A stretch of DNA of 64,000 nucleotides from Rothia nasisuis (GTDB lineage Bacteria; Actinomycetota; Actinomycetes; Actinomycetales; Micrococcaceae), in assembly GCF_928381405.1 (NCBI RefSeq), contig NZ_CAKMSB010000001.1, positions 248,001 through 312,000 on the forward strand, given 5' to 3'. The notes under the pieces were generated by a model. The model searched no databases. It worked only from the letters and a program-made list of their open reading frames with translations, and was not told the origin of the DNA. Shown in pieces: positions 15,530-24,048 of this stretch (position 1 is its first letter; every line of letters starts with the position of its first letter). The translations under genes were made by a program, and so were the position numbers.

Positions 15530-16633
15530 ATGCGCATTGCCTATGTGTGTGTAGACCCGGGCATTCCGGTGTTCGGCACAAAAGGTGCATCGGTTCACAT
15601 TCAGGAGGTAGCCCGCGAACTGTTGCGCCGGGGGCACGAGCTGAAGTTTTTTGCCACGCGAAGCGGTCAGCAAGTACCCCAGGATCTAGCTGATGTTCCG
15701 TGTGAAATCTTTAAGATTGAGACCAAGGACGCCGGTGAGCGGGAGGTTGCCCAGCAGCAGGTTTCTGCGCATATTGCGCAGGCTGTGCGTGACTGGGGCG
15801 CTGATTTTGTGTACGAACGCTATTCACTGTTCTCTACGGTCTTGGCAGAGAGCCAGCTACCGGGCGTCCTAGAGGTGAACGCTCCGCTGATCGACGAGCA
15901 GAAGACTCATCGGGTGCTGGTTGATGAGCCTGCCGCCTACCAGGCCCTTACTCTCCAGGCCCAGGCCGCTTCTGCTGTTGTCGCTGTCTCTGATCAGGTG
16001 AAGGCATGGGTTGCTGGTCTGGTTCCGCAGGCTACCGTGACCACGGTGCCCAACGGAGTGAGCATCTCACGCATCACGCCCAGCCCCGAGGCTGAGGGGA
16101 GCCCGATTGTCACTTTTGTGGGCACCCTCAAGCCCTGGCACGGCGTCGCCGACCTGCTTACCGCCGCGTCCTTAGCAAGGGTGCCCTGGCGGCTAAGGAT
16201 CCTGGGTGACGGCCCCGAACGTGAGGCCCTCCAAGCCCAGGCCGATGAGCTGGGGCTTGAGGTCGACTTTGTAGGAGCGCTTGCTCCCGAGGATATGCCA
16301 GCGGCTCTGGCGGGTTCAGCTATCGGAGTTGCCCCCTACCCCGCTGCTGACGGTAGCGGCGAGCACTATTTCTCCCCCCTGAAGGTCTATGAGTACCTGG
16401 CGGCTGGCCTGCCGGTGGTCGCTACCTCTATCGGTCAGATACCTGCCACCATCGAAGGCGCTGGAACCCTGGTGCCTGGCTCAGACGCGGCCGCCCTGGC
16501 AGGCGCTCTGGATGAGCTGGCCGGTCATCGGGCGCTGCGTGCCCGCTACGGTAAGCGTGCACGAGAACTTGCAGTAAGCCGCCACTCCTGGGAACAGGCC
16601 GTGACCCGTATACTTTCTCTGGCAGGTGTCTAA
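15530..16633 (+). CDS. Glycosyltransferase family 4
   Basis: A 367-residue GT-B protein. The N-terminus reads MRIAYVCVDPGIPVFGTKGASVHIQEVARELLRRGHELKFFA, a GT4 acceptor-domain start, with FVYERYSLFSTVLAE further on. The donor domain shows TFVGTLKPWHGVADLLTAA, LRILGDGPEREALQAQA, and YFSPLKVYEYLAAGLPVVATSIGQIPATIEGAG, where the usual EX7E first Glu is replaced by the SPLKVYEYLA variant common in this subgroup. It sits 3 nt after the previous transferase and abuts the ABC transporter gene. Acceptor and donor are unknown. Confidence 0.92.
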   Translation: MRIAYVCVDPGIPVFGTKGASVHIQEVARELLRRGHELKFFATRSGQQVPQDLADVPCEIFKIETKDAGEREVAQQQVSAHIAQAVRDWGADFVYERYSLFSTVLAESQLPGVLEVNAPLIDEQKTHRVLVDEPAAYQALTLQAQAASAVVAVSDQVKAWVAGLVPQATVTTVPNGVSISRITPSPEAEGSPIVTFVGTLKPWHGVADLLTAASLARVPWRLRILGDGPEREALQAQADELGLEVDFVGALAPEDMPAALAGSAIGVAPYPAADGSGEHYFSPLKVYEYLAAGLPVVATSIGQIPATIEGAGTLVPGSDAAALAGALDELAGHRALRARYGKRARELAVSRHSWEQAVTRILSLAGV

Positions 16634-18433
16634 GTGGCTAAACGAATTCAGAAGAAGGCGCTTCGACGCACCCTCGAACTGATTGCACCAGACATCAAAC
16701 CTCAGAAGGCACTGGCAGCAGGTGGCACTCTGGCTCTCCTCTTTGAGGTAGCTTTTAGGGTCTTAGAGCCCTGGCCGCTCAAATTCGTGGTAGATGCCCT
16801 ATCTGTCTCTCTGGGAGCCCAGCAGAGCGGGCCTCCTGCCTCCTGGTCACTGCTGGTGTGGTGCGGGGTTGCCCTTATCGCAATTGTGGGTCTTCGCGCC
16901 CTCTCCAACTACCTGGCAACCGTCGCTTTCGCACTCGTGGGTTCACGAGCCTCTACCCTCCTGCGCGCCCGCGTCTTTAACCACGTGCAGAACCTGCATC
17001 AGGGGTTCCATGCCCGCAACCGGTCAGCTGACACCGTGCAGCGCATCGTGGGTGACGTGGCCAGGCTCCAAGAGGTCGCAGTTACCGCAGGTCTGCCACT
17101 CATCGCCAACCTCCTCACTCTGGCGGTCATGCTCATCGTCATGCTGGTGATAGACCCCATTCTCTCACTGGTTGTGGTGGTCGCGCTCTTTATCTTCCCT
17201 CTCATGTCTCGAGGAACAGCCCGCAAGATTACGCAGGCTTCCCGCCGCACCCGCAAGGCCGAAGGCCAGCTGGCTAACACCGCTCAAGAGTCTCTGTCAT
17301 CGATTAAGGTGGTGCAAGCCTACGGCCTGGAGGAGCACATTGGCCAACGCTTTGTAGAGGCTAACAAGAAATCGCTCAAAGATGGGGTGCGTGCCCGCCG
17401 TCTGGCGGCCCGTCTTGAACGGGGCACCGACGTCATTGTGGGCATCTCAACCGCCGCCGTCATAGTGGGAGGTGCCTGGCGGGTGCTGGAAAACCACATG
17501 ACAATCGGTGATTTGGTACTTTTTACCACCTACCTCAAAACCACTATGAAACCCCTGCGCGATATGGCAAAATACACGGGAAGAATAGCCCGCGCCACCG
17601 CCAGCGGTGAGCGTGTAGCTGATTTGATGGATGTTGAGAACGACATCGAACAGCTAGAATCCCCCCAGAACCTGGGGAAGGTAACTGGTAGCCTGGTGTT
17701 CAATAACGTATACACCGAATATGACGGTCACCCGGTTCTACGCGGGCTCAACCTTACGGTGCATCCGGGGGAATTCGTAGCGGTTATCGGGCCTTCAGGT
17801 GCCGGTAAATCAACGCTCGTTTCGCTGCTGGGCAGGTCACAAGACCCAAGCTGGGGCACCGTCCGCATCGATGACGTCACGGTTGCCACTACTGATCTTG
17901 AAGAGCTGAGGGCCAATATCTCCCTGCTTCATCAAGAAGCAGTGCTCTTCACAGCAACGATTCGCGAGAATATTAGGTACGGGCGTTTTGACGCCACCGA
18001 TGACGAAATCGAGGCCGCCGCCCGGGCAGCCCATGCTGCACCCTTCATCGAAAAACTTCCCGCAGGCTACGACACCATGGTCGGCGAACGCGGAGGAACA
18101 CTCTCAGGCGGCCAGCGCCAGCGCATCGCTATTGCTCGTGCGCTCCTGCGCGATACACCCATCGTGGTGCTTGACGAGGCCACAACGGGCCTTGACCCCG
18201 AGTCAGCTGGCCTGGTTATGGACGCTATCGAAGAACTGGTCAAGGGTAAAACAACGCTGGCTGTCACCCATGATACCGAGGTGGCTCTGCGAGCTGACCG
18301 GGTGATTTGGCTACAGGACGGTAGGGTTCAGTTCGACGGCTCTCCCGCCCACCTTCTCAAAACTAGCAGGGCCTTCCGCGCCTGGGTCTCAGCGGGCGAG
18401 AAGAACCATGATGACATTCGGGTAGGAGACTGA
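16634..18433 (+). CDS. ABC exporter, fused permease and ATPase
   Basis: A 599-residue half-transporter with six predicted membrane helices in the first ~320 residues and a C-terminal ATPase. The ATPase has Walker A (GPSGAGKST), a Q-loop (LLHQEAVLF), the signature GGTLSGGQRQRIAIARALL and Walker B IVVLDEATTGLDP. It starts with GTG directly after the preceding stop and overlaps the next start by 1 nt. Its fold is that of MsbA-like lipid-linked glycan or peptide exporters and would work as a homodimer. With three glycosyltransferases upstream, export of their glycosylated product is the natural inference. In principle it could instead be a multidrug exporter. Confidence 0.92.
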   Translation: MAKRIQKKALRRTLELIAPDIKPQKALAAGGTLALLFEVAFRVLEPWPLKFVVDALSVSLGAQQSGPPASWSLLVWCGVALIAIVGLRALSNYLATVAFALVGSRASTLLRARVFNHVQNLHQGFHARNRSADTVQRIVGDVARLQEVAVTAGLPLIANLLTLAVMLIVMLVIDPILSLVVVVALFIFPLMSRGTARKITQASRRTRKAEGQLANTAQESLSSIKVVQAYGLEEHIGQRFVEANKKSLKDGVRARRLAARLERGTDVIVGISTAAVIVGGAWRVLENHMTIGDLVLFTTYLKTTMKPLRDMAKYTGRIARATASGERVADLMDVENDIEQLESPQNLGKVTGSLVFNNVYTEYDGHPVLRGLNLTVHPGEFVAVIGPSGAGKSTLVSLLGRSQDPSWGTVRIDDVTVATTDLEELRANISLLHQEAVLFTATIRENIRYGRFDATDDEIEAAARAAHAAPFIEKLPAGYDTMVGERGGTLSGGQRQRIAIARALLRDTPIVVLDEATTGLDPESAGLVMDAIEELVKGKTTLAVTHDTEVALRADRVIWLQDGRVQFDGSPAHLLKTSRAFRAWVSAGEKNHDDIRVGD

Positions 18434-19587
18434 TGATGGGTACATCGACCACCTTCGCCGCCGTCTCTACTCTTCTAGAGCCCGGGTGGCTTTCTGAGTG
18501 GCTGGGGCGTGAGGTCACAGTGACGTCACTACGTGTTAAACCAGACACCTCCGTGCTTGCAGGCTTTAGGGCCTACAGCCCGCATGAGCTGGTTAAAGGG
18601 CAGGACGCTCACGGCTGGGTCCGTCTGCTCTGGCCAGCAGGAGCACGAAAGGCCACCCGCCACGCCGAGCAAGTTGCAAAGCTGGGCTTGGCGGCTCCAG
18701 TAGTGCCGGCGGGCCGGGAGTTTGAACCGGGTTCAGTGATTCAGACTGGCCCCCTGGCGGCTGACCCTAAACTGATGGGTCCGCTCGCTGAGAGTAGTGC
18801 ACTTCTTGCCCCCGGCGCGAGGGTCTTGCGTTACAACCCTGCCCGGCGCCTCGTCATCAGGTACAGAAGCAGTGACGGCCCCCTTCGTGTGGTTCGGGTA
18901 CTGACCGCCGGTGAGCCAGCCGATACCGGTATTCACGAGTTCGTGAGCGGGTTCGTTCCGGCTCCTCCGGTGCTTGCCCCCGATCAGGTGACCGGCCTAC
19001 CAGCCCTGGAGTACGTGGGCGATCACGACCTGAGCGATGGTCAGACTCCAGCGCAGGCTGAGGCCGCAGGTGCCCTCTTTGCTCACCTACATGCGTCCAC
19101 CCCGCATCTTCCCCCCTCCCTTAAAGGGAAGCTGGCGGATCGTTTCACCAGCGGAGCCCGCCAGTTACAGGTTCATGCCGGGGTGCTTGATGCTCTGGAT
19201 TCTGAGCTTGCGGGCCGTTGCCGTGAGCTTGCCGCTGAACTCCCCCGGTTAGAGGGGGACCCGGTGCTCGTGCACGGTGATGCCTCACCTGACCAGGTCA
19301 TCACCGATACCTCGGGCAGTTTCTGGCTCACCGACTTCGACCGGGCGCACCTCGGCCCGGCAGCCACCGATCTTGGCTCCTACCTGGCTACCAGTAGCCC
19401 AGAAGCCGGAAGGTCTTTTATGCGCGGCTACCTCAATGCTGGTGGTGTGCCCCCGTCACCCGACCAGCTCCAGAGAGCGACCGCCCACTCGCTAGCTTTG
19501 CGCCTGACCGAGCCACTGCGTGCCGGCCAAGCGACCTGGCGCACCGACATCGTCCGCCGTCTCATTCAGATAGAACAACTGCTATGA
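18433..19587 (+). CDS. APH-fold phosphotransferase 1
   Basis: A 384-residue protein of the aminoglycoside phosphotransferase/choline kinase superfamily. The catalytic loop is VLVHGDASPDQV (H281-G-D283, with Gln288 where Asn is usual), followed by the metal-binding WLTDFDRAHLGP (D301-F-D303) and a helical C-terminal part with DLGSYLA. The N-terminal lobe is degenerate, without a classical P-loop. It is translationally coupled to the ABC exporter (1-nt overlap) and to a second APH-fold gene (4-nt overlap), so antibiotic resistance is less likely than phosphorylation of a sugar or lipid intermediate of the cluster product. Substrate unknown. Confidence 0.82.
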   Translation: MMGTSTTFAAVSTLLEPGWLSEWLGREVTVTSLRVKPDTSVLAGFRAYSPHELVKGQDAHGWVRLLWPAGARKATRHAEQVAKLGLAAPVVPAGREFEPGSVIQTGPLAADPKLMGPLAESSALLAPGARVLRYNPARRLVIRYRSSDGPLRVVRVLTAGEPADTGIHEFVSGFVPAPPVLAPDQVTGLPALEYVGDHDLSDGQTPAQAEAAGALFAHLHASTPHLPPSLKGKLADRFTSGARQLQVHAGVLDALDSELAGRCRELAAELPRLEGDPVLVHGDASPDQVITDTSGSFWLTDFDRAHLGPAATDLGSYLATSSPEAGRSFMRGYLNAGGVPPSPDQLQRATAHSLALRLTEPLRAGQATWRTDIVRRLIQIEQLL

Positions 19588-20684
19588 ACACTTCTCAAGC
19601 CCTCGCAGCCCTTCGCTCTGAGCGCTCGTTTGCTCCGCACCTCACCGTCCGCAGAGCCTGGCCCCATACCAACGCATCACTCATTGCGGAGATATACAAC
19701 GGCCAGACGGAGCTGCTGGGTGCCGCCCACATCGATGCGGCCGGGCACGTCCGAGAACTCCCGTACGGTACTGACGCAAAGCTACCTGAATTAGCCGGTG
19801 ACCTCAGGGAACCCGGTTCACAGTTACTGGTGCATCGCGCAGGCAAACGGGCGGTAGTCATGCACAGCGGCCGAGTCTCTAAACACCTCAAACCGGTCAA
19901 GGTACGGTCTGTGGTTACAGCGAGCGCTGCTGTGGGAAACCTAGCCTCCGCTTCTGGTTTCACGGTGGCTGAAGTAATCAACGCCGGTCACTCCCGAGTC
20001 GATTTCTCGAAGGTTGCTGGCCGCTCGCTCTTCCAGCTGGCGGATCAGGGGCTGGAGGCCTGGAGTCATTTTGCGCTTAACTGGTCTGCCTTCTTAGAGC
20101 GTGGATCAGCTGCCTACCGGAGCGGAGAGGCCCTTCACTCACCGCAGGAAGACTACAGGCCCCCCGTCCACAGTGCCAACGAAGAGGCACTGGTGCTCGA
20201 ACAGTGGGTGGGCCATACCGAGGCCTACAATGCTTTCTCTGGTTTGAGTGATAGAAGCATAGGAGGCGCAGAGCTCTCAGCAGCGGCTCAGCGGGTCGCA
20301 CACGAACTGAGAAGCACCGAGACTCACAGCGACTACGTTCTTCTTCACCGCGACCTACACGATAAGCAGCTTCTGTGGGACGGAACCAGCCTAGGAATTA
20401 TTGACCTAGACACCGCCGCTTACGGAGAAGCCGCACTCGATGTGGGCAACCTGCTTGCCCACGTGGAACTACGAGCTACACAGGGAATCTATAGCAGGGC
20501 ATTCTCAGCCCACATCATTAAAAACCTTGAGCAGCTAGCTGCAAAGTGCGCTATACCAGAAGCCAGGCTTGAGCTCTACCGGCAGGCAGCCCGAATTCGA
20601 ATTGCCTGCGTCTACAGCTTTAGACCGTCGGCCCAGCGCTGGCTCCCCTCCTGGATTAAACACACACTGACCCCAATACACTAA
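19584..20684 (+). CDS. APH-fold phosphotransferase 2
   Basis: A 366-residue member of the same superfamily as the preceding gene but only distantly similar to it. The catalytic loop is VLLHRDLHDKQLLWDG (H255-R-D257, again Gln, Q262, in place of Asn), followed by GIIDLDTAAYGEAALDVGNLLAHVEL, with the metal-binding DLD. The start overlaps the previous stop by 4 nt (ATGA). The shared Asn-to-Gln change in both tandem kinases suggests a common specialised branch. No resistance phenotype can be inferred. It is followed 11 nt later by UDP-glucose dehydrogenase behind an AAGGAAAAAG ribosome site. Confidence 0.82.
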   Translation: MNTSQALAALRSERSFAPHLTVRRAWPHTNASLIAEIYNGQTELLGAAHIDAAGHVRELPYGTDAKLPELAGDLREPGSQLLVHRAGKRAVVMHSGRVSKHLKPVKVRSVVTASAAVGNLASASGFTVAEVINAGHSRVDFSKVAGRSLFQLADQGLEAWSHFALNWSAFLERGSAAYRSGEALHSPQEDYRPPVHSANEEALVLEQWVGHTEAYNAFSGLSDRSIGGAELSAAAQRVAHELRSTETHSDYVLLHRDLHDKQLLWDGTSLGIIDLDTAAYGEAALDVGNLLAHVELRATQGIYSRAFSAHIIKNLEQLAAKCAIPEARLELYRQAARIRIACVYSFRPSAQRWLPSWIKHTLTPIH

Positions 20685-20695
20685 GGAAAAAGAAA

Positions 20696-22066
20696 ATGAA
20701 AATTTCAGTTATCGGTTGCGGCTATCTGGGCGCAGTCCACGCGGCAGCTATGGCCCACCTAGGGCACACCGTTCTGGGCGTTGACGTTGACGCCGCCAAA
20801 ATCGACAATCTTTCAGCAGGCCAGGCGCCTTTCTACGAGCCCGGCTTCCCTGAACTTCTCAAGAGCTCACTGTCATCGGGGGCACTCTCGTTCGCTCTGG
20901 CCCCCACTGACGGTGCCCCCTCCCCTGAACTGTCAGCTCAACTTGCAGATACCGATTTGCACTTCATTACTGTGGGTACTCCCCAGTCTTCAGACGGTAA
21001 GGCAGCCAATCTCTCGTACGTAGAGGCTGCACTCGAACTGGTGCTTGCCACCATTCCTGCCGACAAAAAAGCACAGGCCAGCTCCGAGCGTCCATCTACC
21101 GTCATCGTGGGCAAATCAACCGTGCCTGTAGGAACTGCCGCTCGGTTAGCAGAACGAGCCGAAGCAGCGGGGGCTGTTCTCCTATGGAACCCTGAGTTTC
21201 TCCGCGAAGGGTTCGCTGTCAAAGACACTCTGTACCCAGATCGGCTGGTCTACGGCCTCCCCTCAGACCCTGCTCGGGCTCACGCTGGTGCGGCTGCACT
21301 CGATACTGTCTACGCACCTATTCTTGCCGCAGGTACACCACATATCAGAACCAACTACCCCACCGCAGAACTCGTTAAGGTGGCAGCTAACTCCTTCCTC
21401 GCTACCAAAATCTCCTTCATCAATGCTATGGCTGAGCTCTGCGAAGCCACCGGCGGTGACGTGACTGAGCTGGCTCACGCTATCGGCTACGACGAGCGTA
21501 TTGGCAACAAGTTCCTGCGGGCAGGTGTGGGTTTCGGGGGTGGTTGCCTACCTAAGGACATCCGCGCCTTCATGGCCCGCGCCCAGGAACTCGGCGTAGA
21601 AGATGCCGTGAGCTTCTTGCGCGATATTGACGCCATCAATCAGCGCCGCCGCGACCGCGTCGTCACCGAATCTATCAAGGCGTTCGCCGGAAACCTTGCA
21701 GATGCCCGGATTACGGTCTTGGGGGCAGCCTTCAAACCTGACTCAGATGATATACGTGACTCCCCTGCCCTTGAGGTAGCCGTGCGCCTGGCCGAGGCCG
21801 GTGCCCGCGTGACCATCACCGACCCCGAGGCGCTACCCGGTGTGGCTGCCCGCTACCCTCAGCTCATCTGTCAAACCGATGTGCAGGCCGCTCTGACCGG
21901 TGCTCAGCTGGTGTTGCTACTGACCGAATGGCCCAGCTTCGTTAACCTGGATCCCGCTGACGCGGCCTCCGTAGTGGAACGGGCTCATATCATCGATGGC
22001 CGCAATGCTCTCGACAAGCAGGCTTGGCTCGAAGCAGGGTGGATCTACGCGGGGCTGGGCCGGTAG
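20696..22066 (+). CDS. ugd: UDP-glucose 6-dehydrogenase
   Basis: A 456-residue NAD-dependent enzyme oxidising UDP-glucose to UDP-glucuronate. Visible are the Rossmann start MKISVIGCGYLGAVHAAAMAHLGH, VGTPQSSDGKA, VGKSTVPVGT, the substrate region WNPEFLREGFAV, and the catalytic cysteine C284 in VGFGGGCLPKDIRAF. The C-terminal domain has LGAAFKPDSDDIRDSPALEVA. It ends the glycosyltransferase/exporter run and would supply the acidic sugar donor, suggesting the exported glycan contains glucuronic acid or a derivative. A 15-bp hairpin follows. A GDP-mannose or UDP-ManNAc dehydrogenase activity is less likely from the motifs but not excluded. Confidence 0.93.
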   Translation: MKISVIGCGYLGAVHAAAMAHLGHTVLGVDVDAAKIDNLSAGQAPFYEPGFPELLKSSLSSGALSFALAPTDGAPSPELSAQLADTDLHFITVGTPQSSDGKAANLSYVEAALELVLATIPADKKAQASSERPSTVIVGKSTVPVGTAARLAERAEAAGAVLLWNPEFLREGFAVKDTLYPDRLVYGLPSDPARAHAGAAALDTVYAPILAAGTPHIRTNYPTAELVKVAANSFLATKISFINAMAELCEATGGDVTELAHAIGYDERIGNKFLRAGVGFGGGCLPKDIRAFMARAQELGVEDAVSFLRDIDAINQRRRDRVVTESIKAFAGNLADARITVLGAAFKPDSDDIRDSPALEVAVRLAEAGARVTITDPEALPGVAARYPQLICQTDVQAALTGAQLVLLLTEWPSFVNLDPADAASVVERAHIIDGRNALDKQAWLEAGWIYAGLGR

Positions 22067-22103
22067 AGATGCCGCTCATGGCCGGTTACCCGAGTGCATA
22101 AGG

Positions 22104-22144
22104 ACGCTGCCGCCCTCCTTCATTTATAGGGAGGGCGGCAGCGT
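22104..22144. terminator. Bidirectional terminator between ugd and glgX
   Basis: ACGCTGCCGCCCTCC (22104-22118) and its exact complement (22130-22144) form a 15-bp perfect stem with an 11-nt loop between two convergent genes. There is no strong T-run on either side. Confidence 0.8.
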
Positions 22145-22161
22145 GAGAATGAATCCGCAGT

Positions 22162-24048
22162 CTAGGAATAGACCCGAACCGACTGGGCAACCATAGCCTG
22201 CTGATGTGAGGGTTCTGACTCGAACTCTAGGTGCCAGTCGCGGCCCTCAGGGTGCGGCGGCAGGCTCAGGTCAATCTCGTCACCGGTGTTGAAGACAAGC
22301 AGCACATCACCCAGCTGAGCCTGAAAACACCGGAAGTCTGGGGCGTGCCAATCGTAACTTTCTACAGGGGTACCGTTTGATCGCCACCACAGAACCTGAT
22401 CCCCGTGCAGGAACTCACGCCGGCGTAGCTGGGGAAGGCGGCGTCTCAGGGCAACCAGTGAGGCAACATAAGACACCAGAGAGTGATCAGCGAGATCCCA
22501 GTTGAGCCAGCTCGTCTCATTATCCTGGCAGTAGGCATTGTTGTTGCCATCCTGGGTGTTGCCCATCTCGTCGCCCGCAAGAAGCATGGGTACCCCCTGC
22601 GAGAGTATTAGGGTAGCCAGTAAGGCACGAACCCTACGCTCACGGGCCTGTGCGATAGCTGGGTCATCGGTGGGGCCTTCAACGCCCAGGTTATCGCTAT
22701 GGTTATCGTTATGTCCGTCCTTGTTCCCCTCACCGTTTGCCTCGTTATGTTTCTGCGAGTAGGTCACCAAGTCACGCATAGTGAACCCATCATGGGCCGT
22801 AATAAAGTTGACGGAGGCAGTGGCCGGTCTGCCGCTGTGGTCAAACCGTTGGGCGCTCCCCAGCAGTGCTGAGGCTAGCTTACCTATCGTGTCTGTGTCC
22901 CCGCGCCATGCCTGGCGCACCCCGTCCCGGTAGGTGTCATTCCACTCCCGCCAGGGGTGAGGGAAGTGCCCCAGCTGGTAGCCTCCCAGGCCAATATCCC
23001 AGGGCTCGGCAATCATTTTGAGGCTGCGGAGCACAGGGTCCTGCCCCACAGCTTGAAAGAAGGCGGCCTGGTTCGAGAAGCCGTTCTCTGTGCGCCCCAG
23101 GGTAGCCGCCAGGTCGAAGCGGAAGCCATCAACTCCGTAGCGGGTCGCAAAGTGGCGAAGTGAGTCCAGAACCAGTCGGAGAACGTTCGGGTTACGTACA
23201 GCCACGGTATTCCCGGTGCCCGTGTCGTTGGTATAGGTGCCGTCAATGTTCCGCAGATAATAACCAGCGTCGTTGAGCCCACGCATCGACAGAATCGGCC
23301 CGTTTTCGCCGCCCTCACCGCTGTGGTTGAAGACCACATCAAGGATGACCTCAATACCGTGCTCGTGCAGAGTGTACACGGCCTGCCTGAACTCTGCGTC
23401 CGCCTGCGCGCCGTGAGCCGGGCCCGAGGCGTACCGCGGTTCGAGCGCCGAAAAGCCAACGGGCTGATAACCCCAGTAGTTCACTAGGCCGCGCTGAATC
23501 AGGTGCTCATCGTCAATAAAGGCCTGCACCGGCAGAAGTTCCAGGGCGTTAACGCCCAGGGTCTGTAGATGCTCAAGGACGGCGGGGTCGGCCAGAGCCG
23601 CGTAGGTACCGCGAATCTCGGGGTTGATAGCCGGGTGATTCTTGGTGAGACCCTTCACGTGGGCTTCGTAGATGACGAGGTCTTCCCAAAAGTGGTGCGG
23701 GCGGTTCTGGGCGGGGTCAGGGCCGCCAGGATTGGTCTCGGGTATCACGCATTTAGGTACCACCTGTGCGCTGTCACCCTGAGAGGTAGCAGCCATTAAG
23801 GAATCCCACCGCAGGGGTGCATCAAGTTGCCTGGCTGCGGGATCAATCAGCAGTTTTTCGAGCTGGAAATGCGGCGAATCGCCGACGGCGCGAAAGCCGT
23901 AGCGGCTCCCCTCGTGCGCCTCGGCAATATCGCCGATCCAGTGTTCGCCGTCCTTGGTAGTGAGCTCATGGCGGCTTTCGTAGTTCTCTTCATCGAACAG
24001 GCAAAACCACACCCGGGTGGCCCCAGGTGCCCAAACTTCAATTCTCAT
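22162..24048 (-). CDS. glgX: Glycogen debranching enzyme GlgX
   Basis: A 628-residue GH13 isoamylase-type enzyme hydrolysing alpha-1,6 branches of phosphorylase-limited glycogen. A short N-terminal CBM48 domain (MRIEVWAPGATRVWFCLFDE) precedes the barrel with VILDVVFNHSGEGG, the nucleophile in YGVDGFRFDLAATLGR, the acid in MIAEPWDIGLGGY and the transition-state Asp in VNFITAHDGFTMRDLV. It is somewhat shorter than typical GlgX, mainly at the very N-terminus. It overlaps glgA by 4 nt and is the last gene of the glycogen operon. A trehalose-pathway TreX role is less likely as no treY/treZ is nearby. Confidence 0.94.
   Translation of the reverse strand: MRIEVWAPGATRVWFCLFDEENYESRHELTTKDGEHWIGDIAEAHEGSRYGFRAVGDSPHFQLEKLLIDPAARQLDAPLRWDSLMAATSQGDSAQVVPKCVIPETNPGGPDPAQNRPHHFWEDLVIYEAHVKGLTKNHPAINPEIRGTYAALADPAVLEHLQTLGVNALELLPVQAFIDDEHLIQRGLVNYWGYQPVGFSALEPRYASGPAHGAQADAEFRQAVYTLHEHGIEVILDVVFNHSGEGGENGPILSMRGLNDAGYYLRNIDGTYTNDTGTGNTVAVRNPNVLRLVLDSLRHFATRYGVDGFRFDLAATLGRTENGFSNQAAFFQAVGQDPVLRSLKMIAEPWDIGLGGYQLGHFPHPWREWNDTYRDGVRQAWRGDTDTIGKLASALLGSAQRFDHSGRPATASVNFITAHDGFTMRDLVTYSQKHNEANGEGNKDGHNDNHSDNLGVEGPTDDPAIAQARERRVRALLATLILSQGVPMLLAGDEMGNTQDGNNNAYCQDNETSWLNWDLADHSLVSYVASLVALRRRLPQLRRREFLHGDQVLWWRSNGTPVESYDWHAPDFRCFQAQLGDVLLVFNTGDEIDLSLPPHPEGRDWHLEFESEPSHQQAMVAQSVRVYS

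Noticed and set aside
18433-20684. Aminoglycoside resistance genes
   Set aside because: The APH fold alone is not diagnostic; both genes are coupled to glycosyltransferase/exporter genes and differ from resistance enzymes at the catalytic Asn.
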